Assembly: GCA_027034975.1 (NCBI GenBank)
Contig: JALVWQ010000038.1
Location: 47,641 to 111,640 of the forward strand
Length of the DNA stretch: 64,000 nucleotides
Reading direction: 5' to 3'
From: Campylobacteraceae bacterium
GTDB taxonomy: Bacteria > Campylobacterota > Campylobacteria > Campylobacterales > Sulfurovaceae
Under the pieces are notes generated by a model. That model was not told the DNA's origin. It searched no databases and saw nothing but the letters and a program-made list of their open reading frames with translations. The position numbers and the translations under genes were made by a program. Positions 18,160-27,973 of this stretch are shown here, one piece after another (within the stretch, counting starts at the first letter, position 1; each line of letters opens with the position of its first letter).

Positions 18160-19566
18160 TTATAAATGTATCCAATAAATGTGAATAAATACAAGAAATG
18201 TTGTAAAAATAATCGAGGTAAATGTAAACTTTATTATCTCTTTGAAGCTAACAATTTCTACTATTCTATCAAAACCAAAATGTCGCAAAGTTAAAAGAAA
18301 ACTCATAAATCCTGTTAAAGACCCTGCAAGTGCAAGCCCCATTGCTCCTAATGGTTTAATAAGAGAAAGGGCTAAAATTGCATAGACAATAAGCGAAATT
18401 GTAGCAATTTTTGCTGCTTTTGCCTGCTCGTGGTTTGCATAGAGCCATAGTGAGAAGAGTTTATTGAGTCCATAAGGAATAAGCCCAATCATATACATTG
18501 TAAGCACATTAGCGACTATGTATGTATTTTCTCGTGTAAATGCACCGCGTTCAAAGAGGAGCCAGATGATTTCATTCGAGTAGATGATACCACCTAGAAC
18601 TGAGGCCGTTAAGAGATAAAGTAGTAGCCAAAAACCCTTTTTAAACTCTAATAGAGCACTATCGATCTCTTTTGCTTTAATCTTTTTAGAGACTGTTGGA
18701 AAGATAGCAATAGAAAGGGCAATTGCAAAAAAAGCGAGTGGTAGTTGAAAGATACGGTTTGCATAGTAGAGTGAGCTAATAGAGCCAGCGATTAAGAAAG
18801 AGGCTAGCCAAGTGTCTAAAAAGGACATAACTTGAAGTGTTGAGTTCCCCCAAATTGCAGGGAAGAAGCTATTAATGAAGCGTTTTGTATCCTCTTTAAC
18901 TGCCTCTTTTTTGCGTTTAAAGTTGTGGACTCCATAGCGAAAAAGCTTTAAGAGTCTAAATTTTTTAGCAACAATAATGTGGAGCAATAGTTGCAGGAAG
19001 CCACCAACTAAAACACCATAGCTTAGAGCTAAAATTATTTCGATTTTTGTGGCATCTTTATAGAGAAGCATTGCAATAATCATAGCGATATTTAAAAGTG
19101 TAGTTGCAAATGCTGTTGTAGCAAAGTGCTCTTTATACTGTAAGAGTGCCCCCAAATAGGTAACTAAAAAGATAAGTGGGAGGTACCAAAACTGGATAGC
19201 TACAAATTTAGCTGTAAGCTGCAGTGTCTTTGCATCAAAACCTGGTGCAAGGGCCGCACTAATTTGATAAGCAAAGAGGTTTACAAGAAGTGAGAGAGCA
19301 ATAATTACCCCTAAAAGTATAGCAATTATGCGGACAGTGAAAATCGATTTATAACGAGCAGCTATGAATGATGGCATAAAGCTTTGGCTAAAAGCACCCT
19401 CTGCAAAGATTCGCCGAAAGAAGTTTGGGAGTTTAAAGGCAACTGCAAAGATGTCACTATAGATATTTGCACCTAAAACAGATGCCATAGTAAGATCGCG
19501 TATAAAACCAAAAATTCGCGAAAAGAGGATACCACCACTATTAGAGAAAATAGCTTTTAATCTCAT
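18160..19566 (-). CDS. murJ: Lipid II flippase MurJ
   Basis: LSRIFGFIRDLTMASVLGA, multi-TM MviN profile. Confidence 0.95.
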   Translation of the reverse strand: MRLKAIFSNSGGILFSRIFGFIRDLTMASVLGANIYSDIFAVAFKLPNFFRRIFAEGAFSQSFMPSFIAARYKSIFTVRIIAILLGVIIALSLLVNLFAYQISAALAPGFDAKTLQLTAKFVAIQFWYLPLIFLVTYLGALLQYKEHFATTAFATTLLNIAMIIAMLLYKDATKIEIILALSYGVLVGGFLQLLLHIIVAKKFRLLKLFRYGVHNFKRKKEAVKEDTKRFINSFFPAIWGNSTLQVMSFLDTWLASFLIAGSISSLYYANRIFQLPLAFFAIALSIAIFPTVSKKIKAKEIDSALLEFKKGFWLLLYLLTASVLGGIIYSNEIIWLLFERGAFTRENTYIVANVLTMYMIGLIPYGLNKLFSLWLYANHEQAKAAKIATISLIVYAILALSLIKPLGAMGLALAGSLTGFMSFLLTLRHFGFDRIVEIVSFKEIIKFTFTSIIFTTFLVFIHIYWIHL

Positions 19567-19625
19567 ATTCTATCTTTTTGAAAGAATTATAACTATAAAA
19601 TACTAAAAAACTTTAAGGTAGTGAT

Positions 19626-20186
19626 ATGATTGTAGGAATAGAGGGAGAGATAGTCTATAAAGAGCCAACACTTTTGCATCTTTTGGTGCATGGCTTAACA
19701 TATGAGGTGAATGTATCGGTAAATACATCCTCTAGCATTGATGGCAAGCAAGTGCGGCTTGTTACTACACAAATTATACGAGAGGATGCAAATTTGCTCT
19801 ATGGTTTTGCAAACAAGGATGAGAAGCGAATGTTTGATACACTTTTAAAGATAAATGGAGTCGGGCCAAAGGTGGCTTTGGCAGCTTGTTCTACCTTTAC
19901 GCCAGAGACCTTTGCAAAGATTGTAAGCAGCAAAGATGTAGCGATGCTAAAGAGAGTTCCAGGTATTGGACCAAAAGCTGCGAGCAGAATCTTGGTTGAA
20001 CTAGCTGATTTTATTGTAAGAGGAAATGAAGAAGAGAGCAGTGATGACTCTGTACTTTTAGAGGCTACATTAGCATTAGAGTCTTTAGGCTTTAAAAAAG
20101 AGGCGATAAAGAAGGCACTTAGTGGCGAGAGCGGTGATGTGAGCACTCTTGTAAAGATTGCTCTTAAGAAGATGCAGCGGCTATAA
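19626..20186 (+). CDS. ruvA: Holliday junction helicase subunit RuvA
   Basis: [14 protein letters not shown], two helix-hairpin-helix motifs. Confidence 0.96.
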   Translation: MIVGIEGEIVYKEPTLLHLLVHGLTYEVNVSVNTSSSIDGKQVRLVTTQIIREDANLLYGFANKDEKRMFDTLLKINGVGPKVALAACSTFTPETFAKIVSSKDVAMLKRVPGIGPKAASRILVELADFIVRGNEEESSDDSVLLEATLALESLGFKKEAIKKALSGESGDVSTLVKIALKKMQRL

Positions 20187-20190
20187 CGAA

Positions 20191-20397
20191 GCAAAAGGCA
20201 AAAAGCAAAAAAGCTTAAAGTTTTAGGAAAGGGTTATTGTAGGTAAAACTTTCATGTTTCAAAAACACAAATAAAAGTAAAAATCATGAAAGTTTCTCTC
20301 GCCAAAGGCGAAGCATAAGTTTATCCCATAAAATTTACCAATTTTATGGGAGCCCTAAACGTGAGAGGAATTTTTAAGGAGCTTTGCTTCTTAAAAA
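20191..20397. repeat. Multi-hairpin intergenic element beginning with heptamers GCAAAAG GCAAAAA GCAAAAA
   Basis: Stems: AAACTTTCATG(20246)/CATGAAAGTTT(20285); CTCTC/GAGAG; CGCC-aaa-GGCG; CCCATAAAATT(20325)/AATTTTATGGG(20340); TTTTTAAGGAGC-ttt-GCTTCTTAAAAA(20371-20397). Confidence 0.85.
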
Positions 20398-20409
20398 GGA
20401 GATTTTCAG

Positions 20410-21552
20410 GTGAAAGTTTATGAGAATATTATTATCGGTGGGGGTGCAGCTGGATTAATGTTTGCTGCTCAGTTAAGCAACAAAAAGAGAAGCGTCATTG
20501 TAGAAGGCAACAGTAAATTGGGAGCGAAGATCGAAATTTCTGGTGGTGGAGCTTGCAATTTTACAAATAAGAAGATTGCTCCTAGTGACTATTTAGCAGA
20601 GAAAAGTTTTATAAAAGAGACACTCAAAGAGTATAACAATCGATGGCTTATAAGTTGGCTTGAGGAGCGAGGTTTAGAGTATCGTATAAAAAATGGGCGT
20701 GAGTACTTTTGTAAAAAGAGTTCAAAAGAGATACTCGATATATTTAAACGAGAGATAAGAGGTGTAAAGCTAAGGTTATCTACTCGTGTAGAGAGTGTGA
20801 GTAAGAGAGATGGTAACTTTGTTGTAAAGAGCTCTCGTGGCGATATTGTAGGGAAGCGGGTAATAGTTGCTACTGGTGGTTTAAGTTTTCCTAAATTGGG
20901 AGCTACTGATATTGGCTATGAGATTGCAAAGAGCTTTGGACATAGAGTAACGCCACTACAACCGGCACTTGTTGGTTTTACCCTGCAGCCACAAGATGCT
21001 TTTTTTAAGAGCTTAAGTGGAGTAAGCGTTGCTGTTGCTTTGAAGGTTGGGCAGAGAGAGTTTAGTGGCTCATTACTCTTTGCCCATAAAGGGTTGAGTG
21101 GGCCTGTTATTCTGAATGCGTCTTTATTTTGGCAAAAGGGGCATATCGAGATAGATTTTCTACCCAATTTTAATCTTGAAAGCATAAAATCTAGTAGTAA
21201 AAGCCTCTCTAATCTTTTACCCTTGCCAAAAAGAGTTGCAAAGCACTTTTTTGATGCATTAGAGATAAAAGATAGTGCTGCGAAGTATTTAACGAAAGAG
21301 GATTGGAAGAGAGTAGAAGAGCTTAAGAGTTACTCTTTTGCACCTGCTGGAACCTTTGGTTTTAGTAAAGCAGAGGTTACAAAGGGTGGTATTGCAGTAG
21401 AAGAGATTGATCAAGAGAGTTTTATGAGTAAAAAGGTAGAGAATCTCTACTTTTTAGGTGAAGTTTTAGATGTAACTGGGAGGCTTGGAGGCTTTAATTT
21501 TCAGTGGGCATTTGCATCGGCTACAAAGTGTGCAAGAGCAATAGAGAGCTGA
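20410..21552 (+). CDS. NAD(P)/FAD-dependent oxidoreductase (YhiN/HI0933 family)
   Basis: IIGGGAAGLMFA, SGGGACNFTN, GEVLDVTGRLGGFNFQWAFASA. Confidence 0.92.
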   Translation: MKVYENIIIGGGAAGLMFAAQLSNKKRSVIVEGNSKLGAKIEISGGGACNFTNKKIAPSDYLAEKSFIKETLKEYNNRWLISWLEERGLEYRIKNGREYFCKKSSKEILDIFKREIRGVKLRLSTRVESVSKRDGNFVVKSSRGDIVGKRVIVATGGLSFPKLGATDIGYEIAKSFGHRVTPLQPALVGFTLQPQDAFFKSLSGVSVAVALKVGQREFSGSLLFAHKGLSGPVILNASLFWQKGHIEIDFLPNFNLESIKSSSKSLSNLLPLPKRVAKHFFDALEIKDSAAKYLTKEDWKRVEELKSYSFAPAGTFGFSKAEVTKGGIAVEEIDQESFMSKKVENLYFLGEVLDVTGRLGGFNFQWAFASATKCARAIES

Positions 21553-21643
21553 GATTTCTAATCAAAGTAATATTTTTTAATAAAAAAGGTAAATTTCTAT
21601 TTTTTTTGATAAAATAGAGAAATCAGAACTGGGGGATAGTTAT

Positions 21644-22909
21644 ATGAAGTTTAAGATAGGATTAACAGTTGCAGTTGGAGTCTCTCTCTTTATCTCTGGA
21701 TGCGGGGGTGTCGGTTTAGGGAGTAATTGGAGTAGTGCTCAAGAGCGAGAGTTTTTTGAAATTTTGCATGATGATACCTACTCATCATTGTGTAATTTAC
21801 GACCGATGGTTACGCAGTATCAAAAGACAAAAGATAAAAAAATCTTAAGTCAGTTGTTGGTGAAGTATACTGAGAATTTAGCAAATGGTTGTATCGATCA
21901 AGAGAGCTTTAAAGCAGCTATCCGTGCAAAAGAGGCAGAGGGAATAAATACACACTATGAGTTCTATAATGAGTATGTTAGTAGTGGTGATATAACCGCA
22001 AAATTAAAAGCAGGAAGTACTATTAAGTCGATTCTTGAGCCATATGTACCACAGATGCCTCAATTCTTCCCGCTTATAAATGCCTATAAAACTGCAGTTT
22101 CTCCTGTGCAGAAGTATAAAATAAAGCTCAATATCGAGAGAGTCAAGTTACTAAAACCTGATGGCTGGGACACTTATATAATGGTAAATGTCCCAGAGTT
22201 TAAGTTTAGGTTCTTTGAAAATAGAGAAAAGAGATTAGAGTTTAAGGTTATTGTTGGAAAGCCAACATGGCAGACTCCTATCTTTAGTAGTATGATGAAG
22301 TATATTACAGTACACCCAACTTGGAATGTGCCAGATAATATTGCAAGAAAAGAGGAGATTCCTAAAATTATTAAAGATCCAAGTTACTTAAGACGCCATA
22401 ATATGGTTGTTAAAAAAGATTATGGTTTAGACTCTCCTACGGTGGATCCAAAGAGTGTACACTGGAAACAGTATCTCTCTCCTGAGTGGGCGAATAAACC
22501 ACTTCCATATAAGATTATAGAGCAAGCAAGTTCAAGAAATGCACTTGGAAGGGTTAAGTTTATGTTTCCAAATCGATTCTCTGTCTATATGCACGATACA
22601 AATAATAAAAAGCTTTTTAACCACGACTATAGAGCATTTAGCCATGGTTGTATGCGTCTAGAGAAGCCTTTAAAACTATTGGGTTATATTGCATCATCAT
22701 ACACAAAACAGAGCTTTGAGCAAGTTGATGATATTCTTAAGAATAAAAAGACAGGATATGTGAAGCTAGAGAGAAAAATTCCAGTACATATTGTCTATTT
22801 AACTGCATATGTAGAAAATGGTGTTGTGCAGTTCTTTAACGATATATATGGCTTTGATAGAATGCAAAAGTTAAATATCCCTGCAACTATGGTGGAGACT
22901 AACAAGTAG
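21644..22909 (+). CDS. L,D-transpeptidase (YkuD) lipoprotein
   Basis: Lipobox ISGCGG; YMHDTNNKKLFNHDYRAFSHGCMRLEKP catalytic motif. Confidence 0.9.
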   Translation: MKFKIGLTVAVGVSLFISGCGGVGLGSNWSSAQEREFFEILHDDTYSSLCNLRPMVTQYQKTKDKKILSQLLVKYTENLANGCIDQESFKAAIRAKEAEGINTHYEFYNEYVSSGDITAKLKAGSTIKSILEPYVPQMPQFFPLINAYKTAVSPVQKYKIKLNIERVKLLKPDGWDTYIMVNVPEFKFRFFENREKRLEFKVIVGKPTWQTPIFSSMMKYITVHPTWNVPDNIARKEEIPKIIKDPSYLRRHNMVVKKDYGLDSPTVDPKSVHWKQYLSPEWANKPLPYKIIEQASSRNALGRVKFMFPNRFSVYMHDTNNKKLFNHDYRAFSHGCMRLEKPLKLLGYIASSYTKQSFEQVDDILKNKKTGYVKLERKIPVHIVYLTAYVENGVVQFFNDIYGFDRMQKLNIPATMVETNK

Positions 22910-22910
22910 T

Positions 22911-23645
22911 ATGGCGATATTTGATTTAGAGTATAAGGGTGAGAATTTTTCTATCTCTTATCTGCAAGAGAATATTGATAGAGAGAAAACGGCACTCTTT
23001 CTGCATGGCTGGGGAAGTAATAAAGAGATAATGCACGGTATCTTTAAATCTACTCTACCAGAGTATCGACACATCTACATAGATATGCCAGGTTTTGGTG
23101 CTTCGCAGAATGATTCTATGGTTTTGACAACGCAGGATTATAGGGCAATTGTAGCTCTTTTTTTAGAAAAACATGGTGTAGAGCCGCAAATAATTGCTGG
23201 GCACTCATTTGGTGGTAAGGTTGCAACACTTCTAAACCCACCATGCTTAGTGCTACTCTCTAGTGCAGGGATTCTTGTGCCTAAGCCTTTGAGCATTCGA
23301 CTTAAAATTGCTCTCTTTAAGCTCTTAAAACCTTTAGGGGTACAGCGAATTCGAAAGCTTTTTGTTGCAGATGATGCTAAAGAGATGAATCAAGTTATGT
23401 ATGAGACATTTAAGAATGTTGTAGATGAAGAGTTCGAAGAGAACTTTAAAAAGTATAATGGGAAAGCACTCCTCTTTTGGGGCAAAGAGGATACAGCAAC
23501 TCCACTCTGGACTGGCGAGAAGATAGAGCAACTTATTGCTAATTCAAAGCTCTATCCACTAAGTGGCGACCACTTCTTTTTTGCCAACCATGGGCAGTTT
23601 ATAAGCGAGACAATTTCGAATGAGTGTAAGGAAATAAATGGGTAA
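22911..23645 (+). CDS. Alpha/beta hydrolase
   Basis: FLHGWGSNKE, AGHSFGGKVA, GDHFFF. Confidence 0.88.
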   Translation: MAIFDLEYKGENFSISYLQENIDREKTALFLHGWGSNKEIMHGIFKSTLPEYRHIYIDMPGFGASQNDSMVLTTQDYRAIVALFLEKHGVEPQIIAGHSFGGKVATLLNPPCLVLLSSAGILVPKPLSIRLKIALFKLLKPLGVQRIRKLFVADDAKEMNQVMYETFKNVVDEEFEENFKKYNGKALLFWGKEDTATPLWTGEKIEQLIANSKLYPLSGDHFFFANHGQFISETISNECKEING

Positions 23646-25059
23646 TATAATCAACTTAGTAAGCTATCTTATTTTTCTTCTCCTCCTGGGATACTACTTT
23701 ATAACAACAGCACAGTGGTATAGCTATAAGCTCAATAGAGTCATTTTTCATCATACAAAGGCTTGGTGGAATATAGCATACTTTTTAGTTCCTTTTGCTG
23801 CCTATGAGGCTCTCAATTTTGCCCATCTCAATAAGTTCCAGCCACTAATTGTTGTGATCTATGCAATCGCACTCTTTCTGTGGTATCGAGTCTTAGATAA
23901 GCCACTTGTTTGGACTGGTCGAGTAAAAAGATTCTTTATAGCTCTCTTTATCCTTGCATTAGTAACATTTTTTGCAACAAAGAGTACACTTCTTTTTCTT
24001 CCGCTGATCACTGCATGGTTAGCATCTATTGCGATTGAAAAGCTCCTTTTTATGGGGTATAAAAACAAGGCACAAGAGAAGTTAGAGAGTAGGGATGATC
24101 TTGTAGTAGTCGGTGTTACTGCAAGTTATGGGAAGACAAGTATGAAAAACTTTATTGCTCATATTTTGTCGAAAAAATATAGTGTCTATGCAACACCTCG
24201 CTCGGTAAACACACTTGCTGGCATTGTAAAAGATATTAATGTTGATTTGCCTGATGATGCCCAAGTTTATGTTGTAGAGATGGGGGCAAGAGAGGTAGGT
24301 GATATTTACGATATTACTTCATTGGTAAACCCACACTATGCAGTTGTAGGAACAATTGGCCCAGCACATATAGAGTATTTCAGAACTCTCGAGAGAATTC
24401 GCAATACAAAGATGGAGATTATTAAGAGCAAACGCCTCAAAAGAGCGTGGGTGCATATAAGTGCGAATGTAAAATCGACGAATCCTAATATCGAACTTTT
24501 TGGGCATGATATTAAAGATATTAAATCGAGCCTTGATGGTATCTGCTTTTCGCTCGAAGATGACTACTACTGTGCTAATATTTTAGGCGATTTTAATGCC
24601 GTTAATTTAGTCGCTGCAATAAAGGTTGCTAAAGAGTTAGGGGTTGATAATGAGCTCATTAAAGAGGCACTTAAAGAGCTGCAGCCTGTAGAGCATAGGC
24701 TGCAAAAAATAGAAGCTGGTGGCAAAATAATTATAGACGATAGCTTTAATGGCAATATAGATGGTATGATGAGTGCCTTCGACTTAGCAGCAACGCACAG
24801 TGGGCGTAAAGTGGTTATTACCCCTGGATTGGTAGAGGTTGATGATGCATTAAATATCAAAGTTGCCAAAAGGGCAAATGAGGTTTTTGATCTTGTTGTA
24901 GTAACTGGCGAGCTTAACTATGAGATTTTTAAAGAGTATGTAGATGCAAGTAAGCTAATGCACCTAAAAGATAAATCGAATTTCGAAAGTTTCTTAGCCG
25001 AGAATACGAGAGCTGGCGATTTAATTCTATTTGCAAATGATGCACCAAGTTTTATTTAG
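23638..25059 (+). CDS. murF: Mur ligase family protein (MurF-like) with N-terminal TM region
   Basis: VTASYGKTSMKNFIAHIL, VVEMGAREVGDI, HRLQKIEAGGKIIIDDSFNGN. Confidence 0.85.
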   Translation: MGNIINLVSYLIFLLLLGYYFITTAQWYSYKLNRVIFHHTKAWWNIAYFLVPFAAYEALNFAHLNKFQPLIVVIYAIALFLWYRVLDKPLVWTGRVKRFFIALFILALVTFFATKSTLLFLPLITAWLASIAIEKLLFMGYKNKAQEKLESRDDLVVVGVTASYGKTSMKNFIAHILSKKYSVYATPRSVNTLAGIVKDINVDLPDDAQVYVVEMGAREVGDIYDITSLVNPHYAVVGTIGPAHIEYFRTLERIRNTKMEIIKSKRLKRAWVHISANVKSTNPNIELFGHDIKDIKSSLDGICFSLEDDYYCANILGDFNAVNLVAAIKVAKELGVDNELIKEALKELQPVEHRLQKIEAGGKIIIDDSFNGNIDGMMSAFDLAATHSGRKVVITPGLVEVDDALNIKVAKRANEVFDLVVVTGELNYEIFKEYVDASKLMHLKDKSNFESFLAENTRAGDLILFANDAPSFI

Positions 25060-25065
25060 GGAGAG

Positions 25066-25386
25066 ATGATGACATTAGATGAAATTAAAAAAGCTATAGA
25101 GACTAAAGAGGGTGTAATGCTCTATTTCTGGGGTGATAATTGTGCTGTATGCGATGTATTGAAGCCAAAGATAAAAGAGCTTTTCGAAAGAGAGTTCCCA
25201 AAAGTTGAACAGATCTATATAGATGCAAAGAGTCAGCAAGATATTGCTGCACACTTTAGTGTCTTTTCGATACCTACAACTATTGTCTTTTTGGCTGGTA
25301 AAGAGTTTGCAAGAGAGGGGAGAGCAATGAGTATTGCAGCCCTCGAAGAGAAGATACGACGACCCTATGATATTATGACCTCTTAG
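25066..25386 (+). CDS. Thioredoxin family protein
   Basis: YFWGDNCAVCDVLKP (CxxC), FSIPTTIVF. Confidence 0.88.
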   Translation: MMTLDEIKKAIETKEGVMLYFWGDNCAVCDVLKPKIKELFEREFPKVEQIYIDAKSQQDIAAHFSVFSIPTTIVFLAGKEFAREGRAMSIAALEEKIRRPYDIMTS

Positions 25387-25444
25387 CAATTGATTAATTT
25401 TCTTTTTTAGTTAGAATAGTATTTAGTAAGATTTGGAGATATAG

Positions 25445-26503
25445 ATGAATAGAAGTAGAGAATTTACAGGAAATTGCTTTGGTCGGTATTTGTTAATTGC
25501 ACTTTTACCAACACTCTTTGTGCTATTTTTGGGGTTAAACCTCTTTAATGTTATTGATTTAGTACATATTCATACACATACATTCTATATTATAGTTGCT
25601 ATCTACATTATCTTTTTGCTCTTTATTCCTCATAATGCATTTATTGCTGTTTGTAAAATCCGTAGCCAATTCGATGTGACACGCAATGAGTTAGAGATAA
25701 GTTTAGAGAAGAGTGCACTTACCATAGAGGGGAAGACAAAATCTGTTTTAAGTGTTCGTGACTTTTTAGAGGAGTATTTTCAGAATGTTCGTAACGATAA
25801 CTTCGCTCAAATTGCTTCGAGCACATTCCCAATGCTTGGAATTTTAGGTACATTTGCTGCTATTGCTATCTCTATGCCTGATTTTACTGTGAGTAGTACA
25901 CAAGAGCTTGATAGTGAGATTTCGACACTTTTAGCAGGTGTTGGTACAGCATTTTATGCATCTATTTTTGGTATTTTTCTCTCGCTTCTTTGGACATTTT
26001 TTGAGCGATTAGGGCTCTCGGGTATAGAGAAGATAACTCTTGCTCTTGAAGATCTCTATACAAATAATATATGGAGTAAAAAAGAGCTCTTAAAATTTAA
26101 GTATAATCAAAAAGCGATAATGGAGAATGAGTTTGTAAATACCCTTAAGAGTACATTCAATTTAGACTTTATTAAAAGTATCAATAAAGAGCATTTAGAG
26201 AGTTACGAAAAGATTATTGCTTTAACAAACAACACTCTAGGGCAACTAGAGAGTAGCTTAAAAAAAAGTGCATTAGAGATTGAGCAGACTGTTTCAAGAA
26301 TAACTAATGCTAACGAAACTCTAGAAGCACGAGCTACTTTAGAGGCGAATATAGCAGAGTTTAACAAGAGTGCAAAAGAGCTGCAGCAGCTACTATCGAG
26401 CTTCGATAATGGGCTCGATAAAGCTCTTCATAATATCGATGGCGAATTGGCTGCCGCAGTAAAACATATCGAAGAGATGATAAAGATTGTAAAAGAAAAT
26501 TAA
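25445..26503 (+). CDS. MotA/TolQ/ExbB (ZorA-like) proton channel family protein
   Basis: TMs plus FPMLGILGTFAAIAISMP...LLAGVGTAFYASIFGIFLSL signature; coiled-coil tail. Confidence 0.8.
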   Translation: MNRSREFTGNCFGRYLLIALLPTLFVLFLGLNLFNVIDLVHIHTHTFYIIVAIYIIFLLFIPHNAFIAVCKIRSQFDVTRNELEISLEKSALTIEGKTKSVLSVRDFLEEYFQNVRNDNFAQIASSTFPMLGILGTFAAIAISMPDFTVSSTQELDSEISTLLAGVGTAFYASIFGIFLSLLWTFFERLGLSGIEKITLALEDLYTNNIWSKKELLKFKYNQKAIMENEFVNTLKSTFNLDFIKSINKEHLESYEKIIALTNNTLGQLESSLKKSALEIEQTVSRITNANETLEARATLEANIAEFNKSAKELQQLLSSFDNGLDKALHNIDGELAAAVKHIEEMIKIVKEN

Positions 26504-26515
26504 AGAGAGTAGATT

Positions 26516-27712
26516 GTGTTTAAAAGAAAAAGTAGTAGCAATGACAGTAATTTTTGGATATCCTATGCCGATTTAATGGCTGGGTTACTCTTTGTTTTTA
26601 TACTGCTAATTGGTGCTATTATCTCAAAATCTACAATATTGAGGCAACATCTACAAAAGAAAGAGCAAGCATTAGAGAAAACTTCTCAAGATTTAAACAA
26701 GACAGCTTTGGCTCTACAGCAACAAGCCAATCGTGTTAGCAAACAAAATATAATTATTCAAAAGCAGATAGCGACAATTAAGCTTAAAGAGGATGAGATT
26801 AATCAACTCAAAGTACTTTTGGCACAGCGAAATAGTGAATTAAATAGCACAAAAGAGGTATTAGCAGTAACGAAAGATGCTCTAGAGTTAAAAGAGAATG
26901 AGATCAAACGACTCAACCAACTGTTACTTGCACGAAATAGTAAAATCGATAAACTCAATGGAAAGGTAATTATTCTACAAAATCTCTTAGAAGAGACAAA
27001 CACTACTCTGCTTGATAAAGATAAAATCATAGATGAGTATAGAGAAAAAGTTTTAGTGCTCTCAAATAGTTTAACGAAAAAAAGTGATGAGCTTAACATC
27101 ACCCAAGCAAAACTCCAAAAGCTCTTAACTGCACTCGATGAAAAACAGAGCAAATATGAAGATCTCTTACAGGAGTTACAAAGCAAAAGAGAGAAGATTA
27201 AATACCTTACAGGTATCCACCTACGCATTATTGATGAGCTTAAGAAAACACTTGGAAATAGTGTAAATGTTACAAAAGATGGGGCTTTAAAACTTAACTC
27301 TAAGATACTATTTGCAAAAGGGAGTAGTAAACTAAAAGAGGATGCAAAAGCACAACTTAAAGAGCTCTTTACAAAGTATATTTCAGCCCTTATGGGGAAT
27401 GCCGCAATTAAAAAGAATATTGATCGTATTGTTATTGAAGGACACACCGACAGTGATGGTGGTTACCTCTACAACCTAAAGCTCTCCCAAGAGAGAGCTC
27501 TTTCTGTAATGAACTATCTTTCAACGCTTCCAATTGCTAAAAAATACTCACTCGAGAAATATTTAACTGCAAGTGGTCGCTCCTACCTCGATAGAGTCAT
27601 AAAAGATGGAGTAGAAGATAAAGAAGCATCAAGAAGAATAGAGTTTAAATTTCGCCTAAAAAACCAAAATGCCTTTTATGAGATTGAGAAGATTTTAGAT
27701 GAAGATAGATAA
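26516..27712 (+). CDS. MotB/OmpA-domain (ZorB-like) protein with long coiled coil (GTG start)
   Basis: N-terminal FWISYADLMAGLLFVFILLIGAII (TM Asp), C-terminal IVIEGHTDSDGGYLYNLKLSQERALSVMNYL OmpA domain. Confidence 0.85.
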   Translation: MFKRKSSSNDSNFWISYADLMAGLLFVFILLIGAIISKSTILRQHLQKKEQALEKTSQDLNKTALALQQQANRVSKQNIIIQKQIATIKLKEDEINQLKVLLAQRNSELNSTKEVLAVTKDALELKENEIKRLNQLLLARNSKIDKLNGKVIILQNLLEETNTTLLDKDKIIDEYREKVLVLSNSLTKKSDELNITQAKLQKLLTALDEKQSKYEDLLQELQSKREKIKYLTGIHLRIIDELKKTLGNSVNVTKDGALKLNSKILFAKGSSKLKEDAKAQLKELFTKYISALMGNAAIKKNIDRIVIEGHTDSDGGYLYNLKLSQERALSVMNYLSTLPIAKKYSLEKYLTASGRSYLDRVIKDGVEDKEASRRIEFKFRLKNQNAFYEIEKILDEDR

Positions 27713-27830
27713 ATTTGAAGCAAAAGAGCTGAAGCGTGCTGTAAAAATGTTAGAAAAAGATTTAGTTTCTTTAAAGAGAAACGAACCATTGCTTAAGAAA
27801 ATAATGCGTTTTGTATTATCGTTAAAGTAG
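27699..27830 (+). CDS. Putative 43-aa small basic protein overlapping the end of the MotB-like gene
   Basis: ATG...TAG frame MKIDKFEAKELKRAVKMLEKDLVSLKRNEPLLKKIMRFVLSLK, not in the supplied ORF list (below its length cut-off). Confidence 0.4.
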   Translation: MKIDKFEAKELKRAVKMLEKDLVSLKRNEPLLKKIMRFVLSLK

Positions 27831-27973
27831 ACTTAAAGTCAAAGAAAAGATTTTTTTAACAAAATTATTGATAGAGTAACAGATATATCTCAATCTGGTT
27901 TAAGTATCCAAAATGTCTATTGATATCTAAGTTATATTTAGGAAGAGTATAGTATTTAAAATAGCCTTCTAGA

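Noticed and set aside
26803-27447. 214-aa minus-strand ORF inside the MotB-like gene
   Set aside because: Low-complexity Ser/Phe/Leu shadow of the coiled-coil coding sequence
25445-27712. Complete Zorya defence system
   Set aside because: Only ZorA/ZorB-like components; flanking genes are thioredoxin and phosphoesterase, with no ZorC/D/E-like gene seen
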